Below are positions 1 through 9,852 of a stretch of DNA of 64,000 bases, piece after piece (position 1 is the stretch's first letter; each line of letters opens with the position of its first letter). The notes beneath the pieces are model-generated. The model saw nothing but the letters and a program-made list of their open reading frames with translations. It did no database searches and was not told the origin of the DNA. The translations under genes were made by a program, and so were the position numbers. The stretch is from Geotrypetes seraphini (taxonomy: Eukaryota; Chordata; Amphibia; Gymnophiona; Dermophiidae): positions 14,412,501 through 14,476,500 of the forward strand of contig NC_047096.1 of the NCBI RefSeq assembly GCF_902459505.1, in the 5' to 3' direction.

Positions 1-19
1 GCAGAACCCAAGGTGAGAG

Positions 20-300
20 GAGTCAGGAGTCGAAAGCACTCTTGAAGAGGTGGGCTATTAACTTGGACTTGAACACTGCCAGCGAGGGAGCACGCATAGG
101 CATTCGGATGGGTTGTTCCAGGCATTCGGCGCAACAAGATAGAATGGGCGGAGTCTGGAGTTGGCAGAGGAGGAGAAGGGCATAGATAGGAGGGACTTAT
201 CAGCCGAGCGGAGCTCATGGGGTGGGTGGGGGGAAGCATAGTGAGGGAAGTGAGCTAGTGAGGGACAGCCGAGTGAATACATTTGTAAGTCAGTAAGAGG
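20..300 (-). mobile_element. L2-like LINE fragment, C-terminal coding part
   Basis: Minus-strand translation contains residues such as LRSADKSLLS and APNAWNNP, which match the C-terminal tail of L2-like reverse transcriptases (usual form LRS...APxLWNSLP). It is short and decayed and points away from the next LINE fragment, so two separate insertions abut near position 300. Confidence 0.45.
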
Positions 301-303
301 AGT

Positions 304-972
304 TTGATTACGGCGGCTAAACTGATTTACGGTAAGCCTAAATATGATCATGTCACACCTTTACTGAGATCCCTTCACTGGCTTCCTGTTTCCTGGAGGA
401 TCCAATTTAAATGTGCAACTGTGATTTTCAAAATCCTATATGGTATTTTTTCTCCTTTGGTTCCTGTCTCATTTAATTCACAAGAAATCTCTAATTCTAG
501 GAGCTCTCAGAAATATAAACTTTCGTAAAAGTTTGGAATGACCTTCCTTCTATAATTACGAGTTCTCTCTCATCTACCCACTTTTCATAAAGTACTGAAG
601 ACATATTTATTTCAGAAATTTACGAACGATCCTTCTTTTTCAAATAATCAACCATGAAAGATAAAATTCTGACCTAAAAGATATAGGGCTCCTTTTACTA
701 AGGTGCGCTAGCGTTTTTAGCGCACGCAGGATTTTAACGGGCGCTAAACCCACGCTACGCTTTTAGAACTAATGCCAGCTCAATGCTGGCGTTAAGGTCT
801 AGTGCACACGCACAATTTAGCGCGCGTGTTAAGGCCCTAACGCACTTTTGTAAAAGGAGCCCATAGTTTCTGTTCTAATCTCCTGTATAGTTTTGTTAAT
901 ATTTTGTTAACCAAGTCGAGCCCTCCTGTTGGGATGAATCGGTATCAAAATCAAAGATCAGATTAAATTAGG
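304..972 (+). mobile_element. L2-like LINE 3' end with nested MITE
   Basis: Plus-strand translation gives AAKLIYGKPKYDHVTPLL followed by LHWLPVSWRIQFK, the conserved C-terminal block of L2-clade ORF2. The 3' tail resembles that of the copy ending near 47000 (both have a 'aaccRagtcgagcc' motif). The copy is 5'-truncated, its frame is broken after about 70 codons, and a Harbinger-like MITE interrupts its 3' part. Confidence 0.7.
686..862. mobile_element. Harbinger-like MITE
   Basis: Terminal inverted repeats GGGCTCCTTTTAC / GTAAAAGGAGCCC surround a largely palindromic core. The flanking 3-mers are ATA on both sides, fitting the 3-bp target duplication of PIF/Harbinger elements. It lies inside the L2-like fragment. 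Sister copies are at 14175, 20844 and 39565. Confidence 0.65.
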
Positions 973-984
973 TTAATATTTGGA

Positions 985-1560
985 AACGGAGAACTGTTGG
1001 TTAACGTGGGAGAATTTAATGCAAAACGCTCTAATGCTAATTTTTTTTTGCAGGTACCACACGCTAATGGAAACTTTAGCGCACAACCTGCAAGAATAAA
1101 AAAAAAAAAAAAGGAAAAAAAATTAAAAAAAGAAAATGGCGGACTTTAACCCTTTCAGGACCAAGGGACAATATTTGTCCCATAACTTTAAAATCCTATA
1201 AATTTTGATTGGGATAGTCTACAGTTCTAAATTTGATATGTACGGATTCCATATGATACTGCCTTTATGTAAACAAACTGGTTCCGACATTCATTCATTA
1301 GCGTCGTTGCCAGATTGACGAGAAGATTCACTTGCCACACTGTCCATAAGCCAGAAGTTTGATTTTTTTTAAAAAAAATAATGATATTTCACAAAAAAAA
1401 TCAATTTTTTGGCATCTGCAAGCCCTTTTTACCATAAAAATGTCGTCAAAACCACAAAAATTGGCCTACGATCCTTATGGTCCTGAAAGGGTTAATGTCA
1501 CGGTAAATTTGGGGATAGCACATGGTAAAGTCCTGCATTAGAAGGAGCGAAGCTTAGATT
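985..1560. repeat. Degenerate MITE-like DNA split by a piggyBac-type MITE
   Basis: The outer parts carry words seen in the Harbinger-like family (for example 'gctaatg', 'tttagcgca', 'accttagtgaagagg') but lack clean ends. A-rich tracts lie at 1098-1133. The block is interrupted by the TTAA-flanked element at 1150-1491. Confidence 0.3.
1150..1491. mobile_element. piggyBac-type MITE, copy 1
   Basis: The ends are CCCTTTCAGGACC and GGTCCTGAAAGGG, with TTAA on both outer sides (1146-1149 and 1492-1495), the hallmark of piggyBac insertion. It is 342 bp with no coding capacity. The copy at 14482-14822 is almost identical along its whole length, so the two inserted fairly recently. Confidence 0.8.
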
Positions 1561-1996
1561 TCACTGCACCTTAGTGAAGAGGTCCCCTAATTACGCAACA
1601 CTCTCCTTCACCTCCATTTTCCATGCACTCGTTCTTGTCTTGAAAAAGATAAAGGTTTCATTGCAATTGTATTTACAGTACATATTTGTTCTAGCATTTG
1701 TACATTTTCACATTGAACTAGCTGGACCTATGTCACCATGTGATATTTTTATGCAATACTCATATTATAGAATAGTATATTAAACCTGGTGTGATGTTGT
1801 ATGATGAATCAAAAACAGTTAAATATCTCTAGTGTATTGCATTGCGTTTTTGTTGTTCTATCTTATCCTTTGCCTTTTGTTGTTTCGCATTCTGTGACTG
1901 TCGAGACTCAGTATTGGCTTTTTCGTGAGGAAAAGGCGAAGAGAGTTCATAGCTGAAAATAAAGCATTTGTGGAAACTGAAAAGATGTTGCTCATT
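1561..1996. other. No recognised feature
   Basis: AT-rich sequence without a recognisable gene or repeat end. A 69-codon open frame here has no family signature. Confidence 0.4.
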
Positions 1997-2247
1997 TAAG
2001 GGACTCACACTAAAGATGGCACGATTTAAATCTGTTTCATTTCTGGTTGGGAATCATATAACACAAATCTCCAAGACTTTACCCAACCTCCAAAATATCC
2101 AACATTCCTCTCCGTAAAATTACCAATTGTTCAACGTGCCTCTCATATATTTCAAATGTACACCTCCTCCACCCTTAGCAATGTTCAATATCGGTGGGAA
2201 TACTCGGTGTTTTTATTCCTCATTGGCCCACATTCTTTTTTTGCAAT

Positions 2248-2465
2248 TATTTAAGTAAACTTTTTTTTTTAAACTTTTTTATCCACCGTGCTCTTTTTAG
2301 AATTTCCTTGAGATTATTCTATTTAAAAATGTTCAAATAAGTTATATACTTAGCTTAGCATTCTACTGCGTTCCATGATCCGACATGTTTCGCAACAATT
2401 TGCTTTATCAAGGATCCCCCAGAGCCATTGTATCCACCAAGTTTTTAAAAAAGTTTACTTAAATA
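2248..2465. mobile_element. Small inverted-repeat element carrying a hammerhead-like motif
   Basis: Inverted ends TATTTAAGTAAACTTTTTT (2248-2266) and AAAAAAGTTTACTTAAATA (2447-2465) bound 218 bp. Inside is a minus-strand motif with hammerhead-type layout at 2377-2416. Its last two bases, TA, are also the target of the mariner-type MITE that follows. Confidence 0.5.
2377..2416 (-). ncRNA. Hammerhead-like motif a (relic)
   Basis: Read on the minus strand: stem I GATCC pairs with a distal GGATC. The core reads TTGATAA where CTGANGA is expected. Stem II is GCAA/TTGC, then GAAA, then a two-base-pair stem III (AC-AT-GT) ending T, then C as the cleavage-site base. The architecture is complete but two core bases deviate, so it is probably inactive. 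Confidence 0.5.
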
Positions 2466-3099
2466 CAGTGGTACCTTGGATTACGAGCATAATCCGTTCC
2501 AAGAGCATGCTCGTAATCCAAAATGCTCGTTTATCAAAGCGAGTTTCCCCATAGGAAATAATGGAAACTCGCTTTGATACGTTTTCCCCCCCCCCCACGA
2601 GAACTGGCATTGCTCCCCCCCGCCGCGATTGGGCACCCCCACACCGTGATTGGGCACCCCCACCATGATTCGGCACCCCCCCGCCGCGATTCGGCACACC
2701 CCCCCCCCCCCCGCCACTTCATACCATCTTCTAGGCCTGGGCACTGGCACTGGCATGTCCTGTGTGTTGGTGCCGGTGCCCGAAGATCGGCCTCCTCTAC
2801 TTGCTGGGCCTTGAGCATCTGCGCATACTCAAGGCCTGCGAGTTCACGCTCTTTCTTTTTTTTTTTTTTTTTTATTTATCTTTATTAGCAATTGCAAAGG
2901 GAACATACAACCAGGATCACAACTAGCAGAACAATCAGATCAGGCATAGATACCAACTCTAGAAACCCATGACAGATTCTCGGAGATCTCGGAGAGAACG
3001 TGAACTCGCAAGCCTTGAGCATGCGCCGATTTTGCGAATGGTTTGCTCGTCTTGAAAAACACTCGCAAACCGGTGCACTCGTAAACTGAGGTACCACTG
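2466..3099. mobile_element. Mariner-type MITE (CAGTGGTACC ends), copy 1
   Basis: Starts CAGTGGTACCTTGG after TA and ends GAGGTACCACTG. The interior is a hairpin with C-rich tracts and 'caaaacactcgcaaaccggtg'-like ends shared with copies at 26367, 54700 and 59826. A T-rich block with about 120 bp of foreign sequence (2853-2975) interrupts it. The TA target suggests Tc1/mariner. Confidence 0.6.
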
Positions 3100-3324
3100 A
3101 AATTGCAAAAAAAGAATGTGGGTCAATGAGGAATAAAAACACCGGTATTCCCACCGATATTGAACATTGCTAAGGGTGGAGGAGGTGTACATTTGAAATA
3201 TATGAGAGGCACGTTGAACAATTGGTAATTTTACGGAGAGGAATGTTGGATATTTTGGAGGCTGAGTAAAGTCTTGGAGATTTGGGCTCATTTAAGGGAA
3301 TCATCGCAATAAGGAGCAAAGCTA

Positions 3325-3440
3325 TCCCCCTCTTTTAATAAGGCGCGCTAAACGCTAACGCGTCCATAGAATATAACGGGCACATTAGCGTTTAGCGCGC
3401 ACTAAATCAGCTAGTGCACCTTAGTAAAAGGACTCCATAT
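3325..3440. mobile_element. Harbinger-like MITE relative
   Basis: A short palindrome ('gcgcgctaaacgctaacgcg' against 'acattagcgtttagcgcgc') with ends resembling ctttTAATAAGG / CCTTAGTAAAAGG of the Harbinger-like family. The terminal GGGCTCC is lost. Confidence 0.45.
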
Positions 3441-3444
3441 ATGC

Positions 3445-3727
3445 ATGAATTCACTTATGTATAATATTGTTAAACAACCAAGACACTCAACAAGAAGCTT
3501 GCATCTTTTTGGAGGTAATGATTGCTATCCTCCGTTCTCTGACAACCTTGGTGTCGTATAAAATGTTATTTATTACACAAATATTCCCACAAAAATTTTT
3601 CAAAAGCCCAGCTTTGCGGAATAAGCTCCCCCCAGAATGTCACCCAGTTCTTAACAAATCTAAAGCCCTCTTCCCTATGCAATCACCTCATCCACGCATT
3701 GATGGCACATGGCTTGGATCCTGAAAA
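3445..3727 (+). other. Unclassified; possible LINE remnant
   Basis: One 85-codon frame includes ALRNKLPPE, which recalls the 'xLWNxLP' block near the C-terminus of L2-like reverse transcriptases, but the match is too short to assign. Confidence 0.25.
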
Positions 3728-4009
3728 GGCTAGAGAAAACCAAAAAACTCTGTGGAGTGACGATGTTCCTAAATGGACTTTATTTGAAAGTGTCAAAGTT
3801 CCAAAGGTACACCGAAATCATCCACATAAAAATAAATTCATCCACATAAAAATAAGTTATCCACATAAAAGCCTTAAAGGACCTAGTCCGCTAGGGATAC
3901 AGGACCCAACACGGTCCGCGTTTCGACAAAAAGTCTTCTGCAGGGGTCCCTGGGGGTCCTATAAAGGTGAGTACGTGGGAAACAATTGTGTGGTGAGCCG
4001 GAAGTGAGA
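3728..4009 (-). mobile_element. Single arm of the hammerhead-bearing retroelement
   Basis: Matches 51850-52165 nearly base for base, from 'gagaaaaccaaaaaactctg' to 'gtggtgagccggaagtgaga', but has fewer internal 'atccacataaa' repeats. It lacks the second, inverted arm present at 52166-52417. It abuts a CR1 ORF1 fragment at 4010. Confidence 0.6.
3902..3949 (-). ncRNA. Hammerhead-like motif b
   Basis: Minus strand: stem I GGACCC...GGGTCC, core CTGCAGA (one change from CTGANGA), stem II GAC-TTTTT-GTC, GAAA, stem III ACGC/GTGT, then T at the cleavage position. Probably inactive because of the core change. Confidence 0.5.
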
Positions 4010-4345
4010 CACTGCTTGCTTTTGCAATAGAAAAGGCTACCCTGAAGGTTCTGGATTTTAGCTTCCTACCTAAGAGCTTAAATTTGCCTCCCAGACATTC
4101 CCTATCAGATTTCCATATGTCCTTGGTACCCACATGTGCCAAGATAGCAGACCCCTCCCCAGCACTGTCTAAAATCTTATCTAGGCGACACGTGAGGTCT
4201 GCCACCTTCGTACCAGGCAGGCAAGTGACCAAGCGATTCTCCACCAGCTACCCAGCTATCTGGAGACACAGCCTCAATGTGTGCTACAGTGAGTTCGGGA
4301 GTCTGTTTGTGTGTATGTGAGTTTTTCGCAGCAAGTTTAGACACA
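4010..4345 (-). mobile_element. CR1 LINE ORF1 fragment (esterase-like domain)
   Basis: Minus-strand translation reads ENRLVTCLPGTKVADLTCRL, then ILAHVGTKDIW, then ELGRKL-like KLLGRKLKSRTF. This is the SGNH/GDSL-esterase-like domain typical of vertebrate CR1 ORF1; the family usually has HVGTND where this copy has HVGTKD. The frame ends where the hammerhead-bearing element begins. Confidence 0.65.
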
Positions 4346-4735
4346 GCTGTTAGGCGCGGGACACGCACGGACACAAAACACAAACATGGCCACTCTTACA
4401 GACTTTAAAATTCATGCAAATGTTTAAAATTCTAGTAAAATGCTCCAACCTGCCAGAAAAGTTTGCACGCTAAAAGATGGGTGTTCCTTGTGCATTTGAT
4501 ACCAACATAGGATTCTTAATGGCTGCTACTGCAGATGGTAAAAGCCACCAAGAACCGTTATGTACACTGTTGGCTGAACTCACTTATAAGCTAGACTGGC
4601 TATAACCAGCCTTACTTGGATGGTGCGCTTTTCAACATCTGCCCCTATCTTACAAAAGGTCTGGGGGAAAAAAAACATTCCAGAAGAGTTCAGGGAGAAA
4701 GTGATCTCCCCCCCCCCACCCCATCTATAGTCATC
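4346..4735. other. No recognised feature
   Basis: Nothing recognisable apart from a C-tract at 4707-4722. Confidence 0.4.
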
Positions 4736-4975
4736 AGATCATTAGGAATGCGCTTCCAGAGGGTGTGACAGGACAGGGTAGGGTATCAAGGTTCAAGAAG
4801 GGATTGGGTGAATTCCTGAAGAAAAAAGGGATAGAAGGGTATAGATAGAGATCATTATACAGGTCCTGGGCCTGATGGGCCACCGCGTGAGCGGACTGCT
4901 GGGCAAGATGGACCCCTGGTCTGACGCAGCAGAGGCACTGCCTATGTTCTTATGTTATGTTCTTATAAAGGAAGC
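4736..4975 (+). mobile_element. CR1 LINE 3' end, ATGTTCTTATG-tail subfamily
   Basis: Begins in the C-terminal coding region (decayed 'RNALPEG..'), passes through the untranslated tail 'gggcctgatgggccaccgcg' and ends in 'atgttcttatgttatgttcttat', the microsatellite that terminates this CR1 subfamily. Confidence 0.7.
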
Positions 4976-6460
4976 TATTGGATGAGACCCCAATGATATG
5001 ATTCCTTGACTGGTCCCAGTGGCTGCATTATATTTGGCCATGCTGCTTTTCTTTGCATCGAGGCACGCTTCATTGTGGCTTCAAGACATGGCGACTCTCC
5101 TGCATCCTCCAGAGTTGCAACATGATTGGGGGGGGGGGGGGAAAGGTAGCTCTCAAGGAAGGGAAGATGTGGGATTTTAAAAGAAAATGATGCAGCAGAA
5201 AATAAAACCCTTCCTAGTTTTGGGGCATAAATGAGGCAGGACTTTAAATAGGTTCCAGTTTAGACAAGCCAATAAGCCATGAAGGATTGATGATGCCAGT
5301 GCAAGAAAGGAGGCAATTAACTGCCTAGTGATCTGACATTGCCATTAAAAGATGTTTAGCTGTTCTTAAACAATTCTTGAACAGGACCTGTCAAATGTGT
5401 TAAAGGGGGGGGGGGGGGGGTGAGAATTACTAACTTTCTTTAGACAAAGACTGTGCGTTTCATTCCCATAGCAACAGGTTCAAGAGAAACCTGTGGGTGT
5501 AATTCATTTCGTACGGCCCTCGTTCCCTACTCTCATTTGGGTCCGTTTCTTAGCAACCAACTCCCCCTTTGAATGGCATTTCATGTCTCCGAGGGAAGGG
5601 AAGAAGAACAAGAGGCCTTAGGAGCAACAGATCCAAAGGCAATGAGCCCAGTGCAGGGTAGGAATCCATCAGCTCCTGGACCAACTCACGTGTTTTCAGC
5701 AAGGCCCAGAACTCTCTCCAGAAGTAGAAATATACACAACCTAGGGATGGGCTGTCATTTGCGACAAAATATCATCCATCAATAATAGTGCCCATGGATC
5801 CTAAAAAGTGTGCACTATGATGAAGAAAACAAACTGTTTTCCCAATAGTGCATGAATGATAGTAATGGTTTTTCCATATGTGCATCGGGAAAGGGGGTAC
5901 CTTCTTTGCATTTAGTATATGCACTTGAAGAAAAGTGTACACTTATAATGACTTGTACACGATAATGACTTAAAATGGAAAAAATGTACAGCCAGTAAAA
6001 ATTTCTGGCTGCCTGTCTTTAACACATACCACATGTTGGATGAGACTGTGAGTTGGGGGTGGTCTGAGAGGTCCTCCATGGTAGCTGGGGTTCTAGGAGA
6101 GCCATACCCTCTACCCATAAGGAACGGGTCCCTAGGAATGGCAGGTGCTAACCCCATTAGGGGTGAGTTGAGGGGGAGGGTATGTAGCAGAATGAGGGAT
6201 TTTCCCTCTCTGGGTATGCTGATATGCCACTGGGCAGCAGAGGGCATCATGTATATGAGAAAGACTCCAGGTCCAAGAGTGCCCCCTTGCTCTCCAGCTG
6301 CCCCCATTCATTTTAGAGAGGCACTATTTTAATTTGCTCTTAAGCTCTTCCAGTAATGAAAATTCAACTACCTCCTTAGATAACACAGGCCAAGAAAAAA
6401 ATTTTTTTTTTACTTGATGCCTTGGGTTTTTGACTTGTTCTTGGGGTTATTTGGGGCACT
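4976..6460. other. No recognised gene; simple G tracts
   Basis: Apparently single-copy DNA with G homopolymers at 5128-5142 and 5405-5420. Open frames of 70-131 codons have no family signature and no splice or start context. Confidence 0.4.
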
Positions 6461-6469
6461 GATTCAGAA

Positions 6470-7157
6470 AACTGGATTGGATCGACCACAACAACTTTAG
6501 CTCCTTAGAAATGGTTTCCTTGTTTTTTTATGCCTTTGTGACAGTAGAGCGAAACATGAACACTGGGCAAAAAAAGATTGGCCTCTGATGGAATATATGG
6601 TGGTTAGAGGACAAAATGTAATCAACGAATCTTTGGTAGCATGAGATAGAATCATACTGCCTCCACTACATATAAAGCTAGGCCTTATGAAACAATTACA
6701 CAGCGCATATGTTACCTGGACTTACCATGGAAAAACTGAAGGCAGGAATTTTCGATGGTCCACAGATCAGACAACTTATAAATGACCCACATTTCATAGC
6801 ATCAATGAATGAAATCGAATCCTGGGCCTGGTCTTCATTTGTTCTTGTTCTGAAAAAGTTTCTTGGCAGCAAGAAGGCAGTCAACTACACACAATGAGTA
6901 GAGAATATGCTCTTTCATTTCAACAGGCTTGGCTGTAACATGAGTGTTAAAGTCCATTATCTGCACAGTCACTTAGATCGCTTTCCAGAGCACTTTGGTG
7001 ACTTAAGCGAAGAGCAAGATGAAAGATTTCACCAGGACATAAAAAAAAATGGAAGCCAGATACCAAGAAAGATGGGATGCACACGTGATGGCAGACTATT
7101 GTCCTGGCAGATCCCACTCAGAAGTCTTACAAAAGGAGCTTCTTGTGTGTTGAATGA
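6470..7157 (+). pseudogene. Decayed copy of an unnamed multicopy protein family
   Basis: Successive plus-strand blocks read WAKKDWPLMEYMVV, ILPPLHIKLGLMKQ, MEKLKAGIFDGPQIRQLI, INDPHFIASMNEIESWAW, NMSVKVHYLHSHLDRFPE, LSEEQDERFHQDI and MEARYQERWDAHVMADYC, ending SYKRSFLCVE and a stop at 7155-7157. From memory, these blocks occur in order in a protein family scattered through many animal genomes, probably transposon-linked, whose name I cannot give. The reading frame is broken several times, so this copy is dead. No introns are seen, and both ends fade into anonymous sequence. Confidence 0.6.
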
Positions 7158-7364
7158 CTGGAAATTTTGTATCATAAACTTGTGCTTTTGGTATGTAATA
7201 AGTAGATTTTCATGTTGTACACTTTTCTTATAATTTTTAATAGGTTTCCTTCATACTTAAAAGGTGTTCATTTAAATACTACATGAAAATATCCTGATTT
7301 TTTAATGGGCGAGCTGAGTGAAGAGTGGTATATGGCACATGTTCTGTATCTCAAAAACTAAATA

Positions 7365-7520
7365 CTGAGTGGAGTGGCATGGAAAGAGTAGTTGTAAATC
7401 GCTTGTTCACTCTTTCCAAAAATACTAGGACTAGGGGGCATGCAATCAACCTACTCAGTAGTAGATTTAAAACAAATCGGAAAAAATATTTCTTCACACA
7501 TGGAATTTGTTGCCTAATGT
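7365..7520 (+). mobile_element. CR1 LINE coding fragment
   Basis: Plus-strand translation VVNRLFTLSKNTRTRGHAIN...FKTNRKKYFFTH matches the C-terminal part of CR1 ORF2 also seen at 15420 and 29545. Only about 150 bp survive. Confidence 0.55.
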
Positions 7521-7559
7521 GCACGCGCAAGTGACATCATCACATCAACATCTGCGCAT

Positions 7560-8050
7560 GCGCAGAGGCCCTACAGATGCGGCCCCGAGCTAGGGGGCCT
7601 TCCAAAACCTGGACAAACCGCTGGGTTTTGAAAATCCTCTGGGCACCCGGGCAGTCCTCTAAAAAGAGGGACATGTCCAGGTTTTCCCGGACGTCTGATG
7701 AACCTAATCACGAATATTCAGCGGAATGTAACCAGTTCACAGATAACATTTGAGCCGAAATTGGCTAATTTGTGAGCGTTTCAAGGGCAGAATTGACTCT
7801 TACGTGGTTAAGTGACAATACTCAGCCCTTAACCACATAAATTGGGTCAAGGATTGAATACTGCACTTAACCGCATAGGTTTTAGTAGCCAACACATAAC
7901 CAGATATTCAATGCCAGTGCCCAGACAAGGCCCAGCATTGAATATCCGGGAATACTGTAACCAGCTGGATGCATTTTAAAATTTATTTTAATGCTGCTAT
8001 TAATTTCATGGTGTGCCCCCTGGTCCTGTTGCTATCTCTCTGTCTTTGGA
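7560..8050. repeat. Fragments of unclassified DNA repeats
   Basis: 7640-7715 resembles one end of the element at 12512-13074 ('ctctaaaaagagggacatgtcc'). 7760-7960 contains words such as 'ttaaccacataa' and 'attcaatgccagtg', also found at 29290-29545 in related form. No clean termini. Confidence 0.3.
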
Positions 8051-9262
8051 GTATGCTTGGTTAGGTAATGGTCATCTTGTGGGTTCTGACATCTCTGGAA
8101 GCAAATAGAAATTTTAAAAATTGCATTGGGGGGCAGGGGGGGTTGATAGAGGGAGAGAGAAGACAGATTGGAAATGGGGAGGGGGGAGGGAGGGAAGAGA
8201 TGCCAGTTTTCAGAAGGGAGGAGTGGAAGAGAGAGACCGAAAAGAGACGCCAGACCCCCAGGAAGATGTAAAATGGAGGGGTGATGAACAAAAAACCCTG
8301 CCCACCTCCTGTGGGATCGGGCTCACCCGTAATCGGCCATCTGGCTACGAGATTGCTTCTCCCTACGCCCACTCTGTTCCAGACTGGAGAGGAGCTGGGA
8401 TCTGTGAAAAACTCTCCTCCAGCCTAAAAGTAGCCCCGCCCAGAGACAGCACATGCAGCAGACACAAATGGACCTCACCGTCACGGTTTTGTTCACCACA
8501 AGAATACGCTGGTCTTCCGACTAGTGCCTGGTACTGACATTTGCAGGCTAGACACATCCCCAGAGGACCTATGTAGTCTAAACAGCTCAGATTACATCAA
8601 CATCTTTGGGACAAACCAAATAATGGCAGCATTTTAAACCCCCCCTCCTTCCCCCCCCCCCCTTGTGCTTCAGTATTTTCAACCTGCAAATGTCACTTTG
8701 GGCTGAATTTAAGGGGAAGAGAAAGTTTGCAGAAGGCCTGTCACCCGGCAGTTACATGGTCCTGCTTCATGCCTATTTTACATAGATGTTGATGATTTCA
8801 ACTTCTCTTTTCTTCCATCCTCCCCCCACCCCCCACTCCTCCTTTTCCTTCACTGCTAGTCTTGTTCCACTTGTCTAACGTCCGCTGGTCCCTTCCTGCC
8901 CCCATCACCATTAGCCGAGCTCCAAAACCAACAAGACAGGCATTGTTCTTTCACTGGCCCTTGGCTCAGGAATTTAAAAAAAAAAAAAAAATGCACAGAG
9001 ACAAAACTCTCCTCGTCCCTCCAATTCACCCTCCCAGAATTGTAAAAGGCATTCAGCTCATATTAGCCCTCAGTGATCAAGCTTGGAACAAAGCCCCTTT
9101 GGCAGGCTCTGAATGCACAGAGGGGAAAGGAATGAGAAAGAAAGTGCAGTGGTTTCTTTGTGCTTCCCTCTCAAAGCATCTAATCTCCAGCCCAGGCATT
9201 CCACTAGGGAAGGGCACTCAGAAATTTTTTTTTTTTTTTTTTGGGGGGGGGGGAATATTATT
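8051..9262. other. No recognised gene; purine- and pyrimidine-rich tracts
   Basis: A G/A-rich tract lies at 8120-8240 and C-rich tracts at 8638-8663 and 8820-8840. An A-run lies at 8976-8991 and a T/G run at 9224-9253. No coding or repeat family was recognised. Confidence 0.35.
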
Positions 9263-9275
9263 AAGAGTGCACACT

Positions 9276-9716
9276 GAAGGCTACAGTGACACCTAGCCCA
9301 GTGAAGCGTAAGGGGAAAAGGGCGCCCCAAGGCTTCCAATGAGAAATCCCCATCCCCTAAAGAAGAGGAGGATGAGGAGCCAAAAAGCCCCCACCCCCGC
9401 AGAAAAAGTCAACAAGCCCCCCAGCAGAGAGGTCTGGGGAAGAGGGCTCTGAGGATGAGGCTCCGTCTGATGAAGATTAAGCAGTTTTGAGAAGAGGTCG
9501 GGAATTTTTTTTAAAAAAACAACCCCCCCCCCCCAAAAAAAAAAAAAAAAAAAAGAAAGGAAATTCCAATATAAACATACATGGAGTAGAGGATAGTTTT
9601 GAGCTCTAGCTTGACTCATGGGCTTTAAATGCAGTCTTTGCTTTCAGCTGTGTTAAGGATACAGAATCCTTTTTTTTTTTTTTTAAAGAAATAAACATAT
9701 TACCACAAAAAAAAAA
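9276..9716 (+). pseudogene. NUCKS1P: NUCKS1 processed pseudogene, 5'-truncated
   Basis: The plus strand encodes pieces of the NUCKS1 C-terminus: ATVTPSPVK, then EKSPSPKEEDEEP, then KKSTSPP and SGEEGSEDEAPSDED followed by TAA at 9478-9480. NUCKS1 is a nuclear, DNA-binding phosphoprotein. Here the blocks lie in different frames with a small deletion between them, so no protein can be made. After the stop come a short 3' UTR, AATAAA at 9690-9695 and a poly-A tract. A 13-bp direct repeat, AAGAGTGCACACT at 9263-9275 and AAGAGTACACACT at 9715-9727, brackets the copy. Poly-A, lack of introns and target duplication mark LINE-mediated retrocopying. The family assignment is from memory of the human protein. 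Confidence 0.8.
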
Positions 9717-9852
9717 GAGTACACACTATGGTCACATAAGGCCAGATTCAGTAAATGATGCTAAAACATAAGTGCTGGGAAAATTTCACACTCAGCACTA
9801 ATCTATAAAGGATGCTCTGGGCTGAGGGATCTTTATAGAATAACCCTTGGGA

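Larger units (their letters stand above)
1997..3300. mobile_element. Large foldback repeat with two nested insertions
   Basis: Sequence at about 2060-2246 returns in reverse complement at about 3102-3285 (for example 'caatgttcaatatcggtggg' against 'cccaccgatattgaacattg'). The arms are near-identical over roughly 190 bp. Between them lie a smaller palindrome-ended unit (2248-2465) and a mariner-type MITE (2466-3099). Confidence 0.65.

Noticed and set aside
9276-9480. A functional NUCKS1 terminal exon
   Set aside because: Frames are broken between conserved blocks, there is a poly-A tail and a target duplication, so it is a processed pseudogene.
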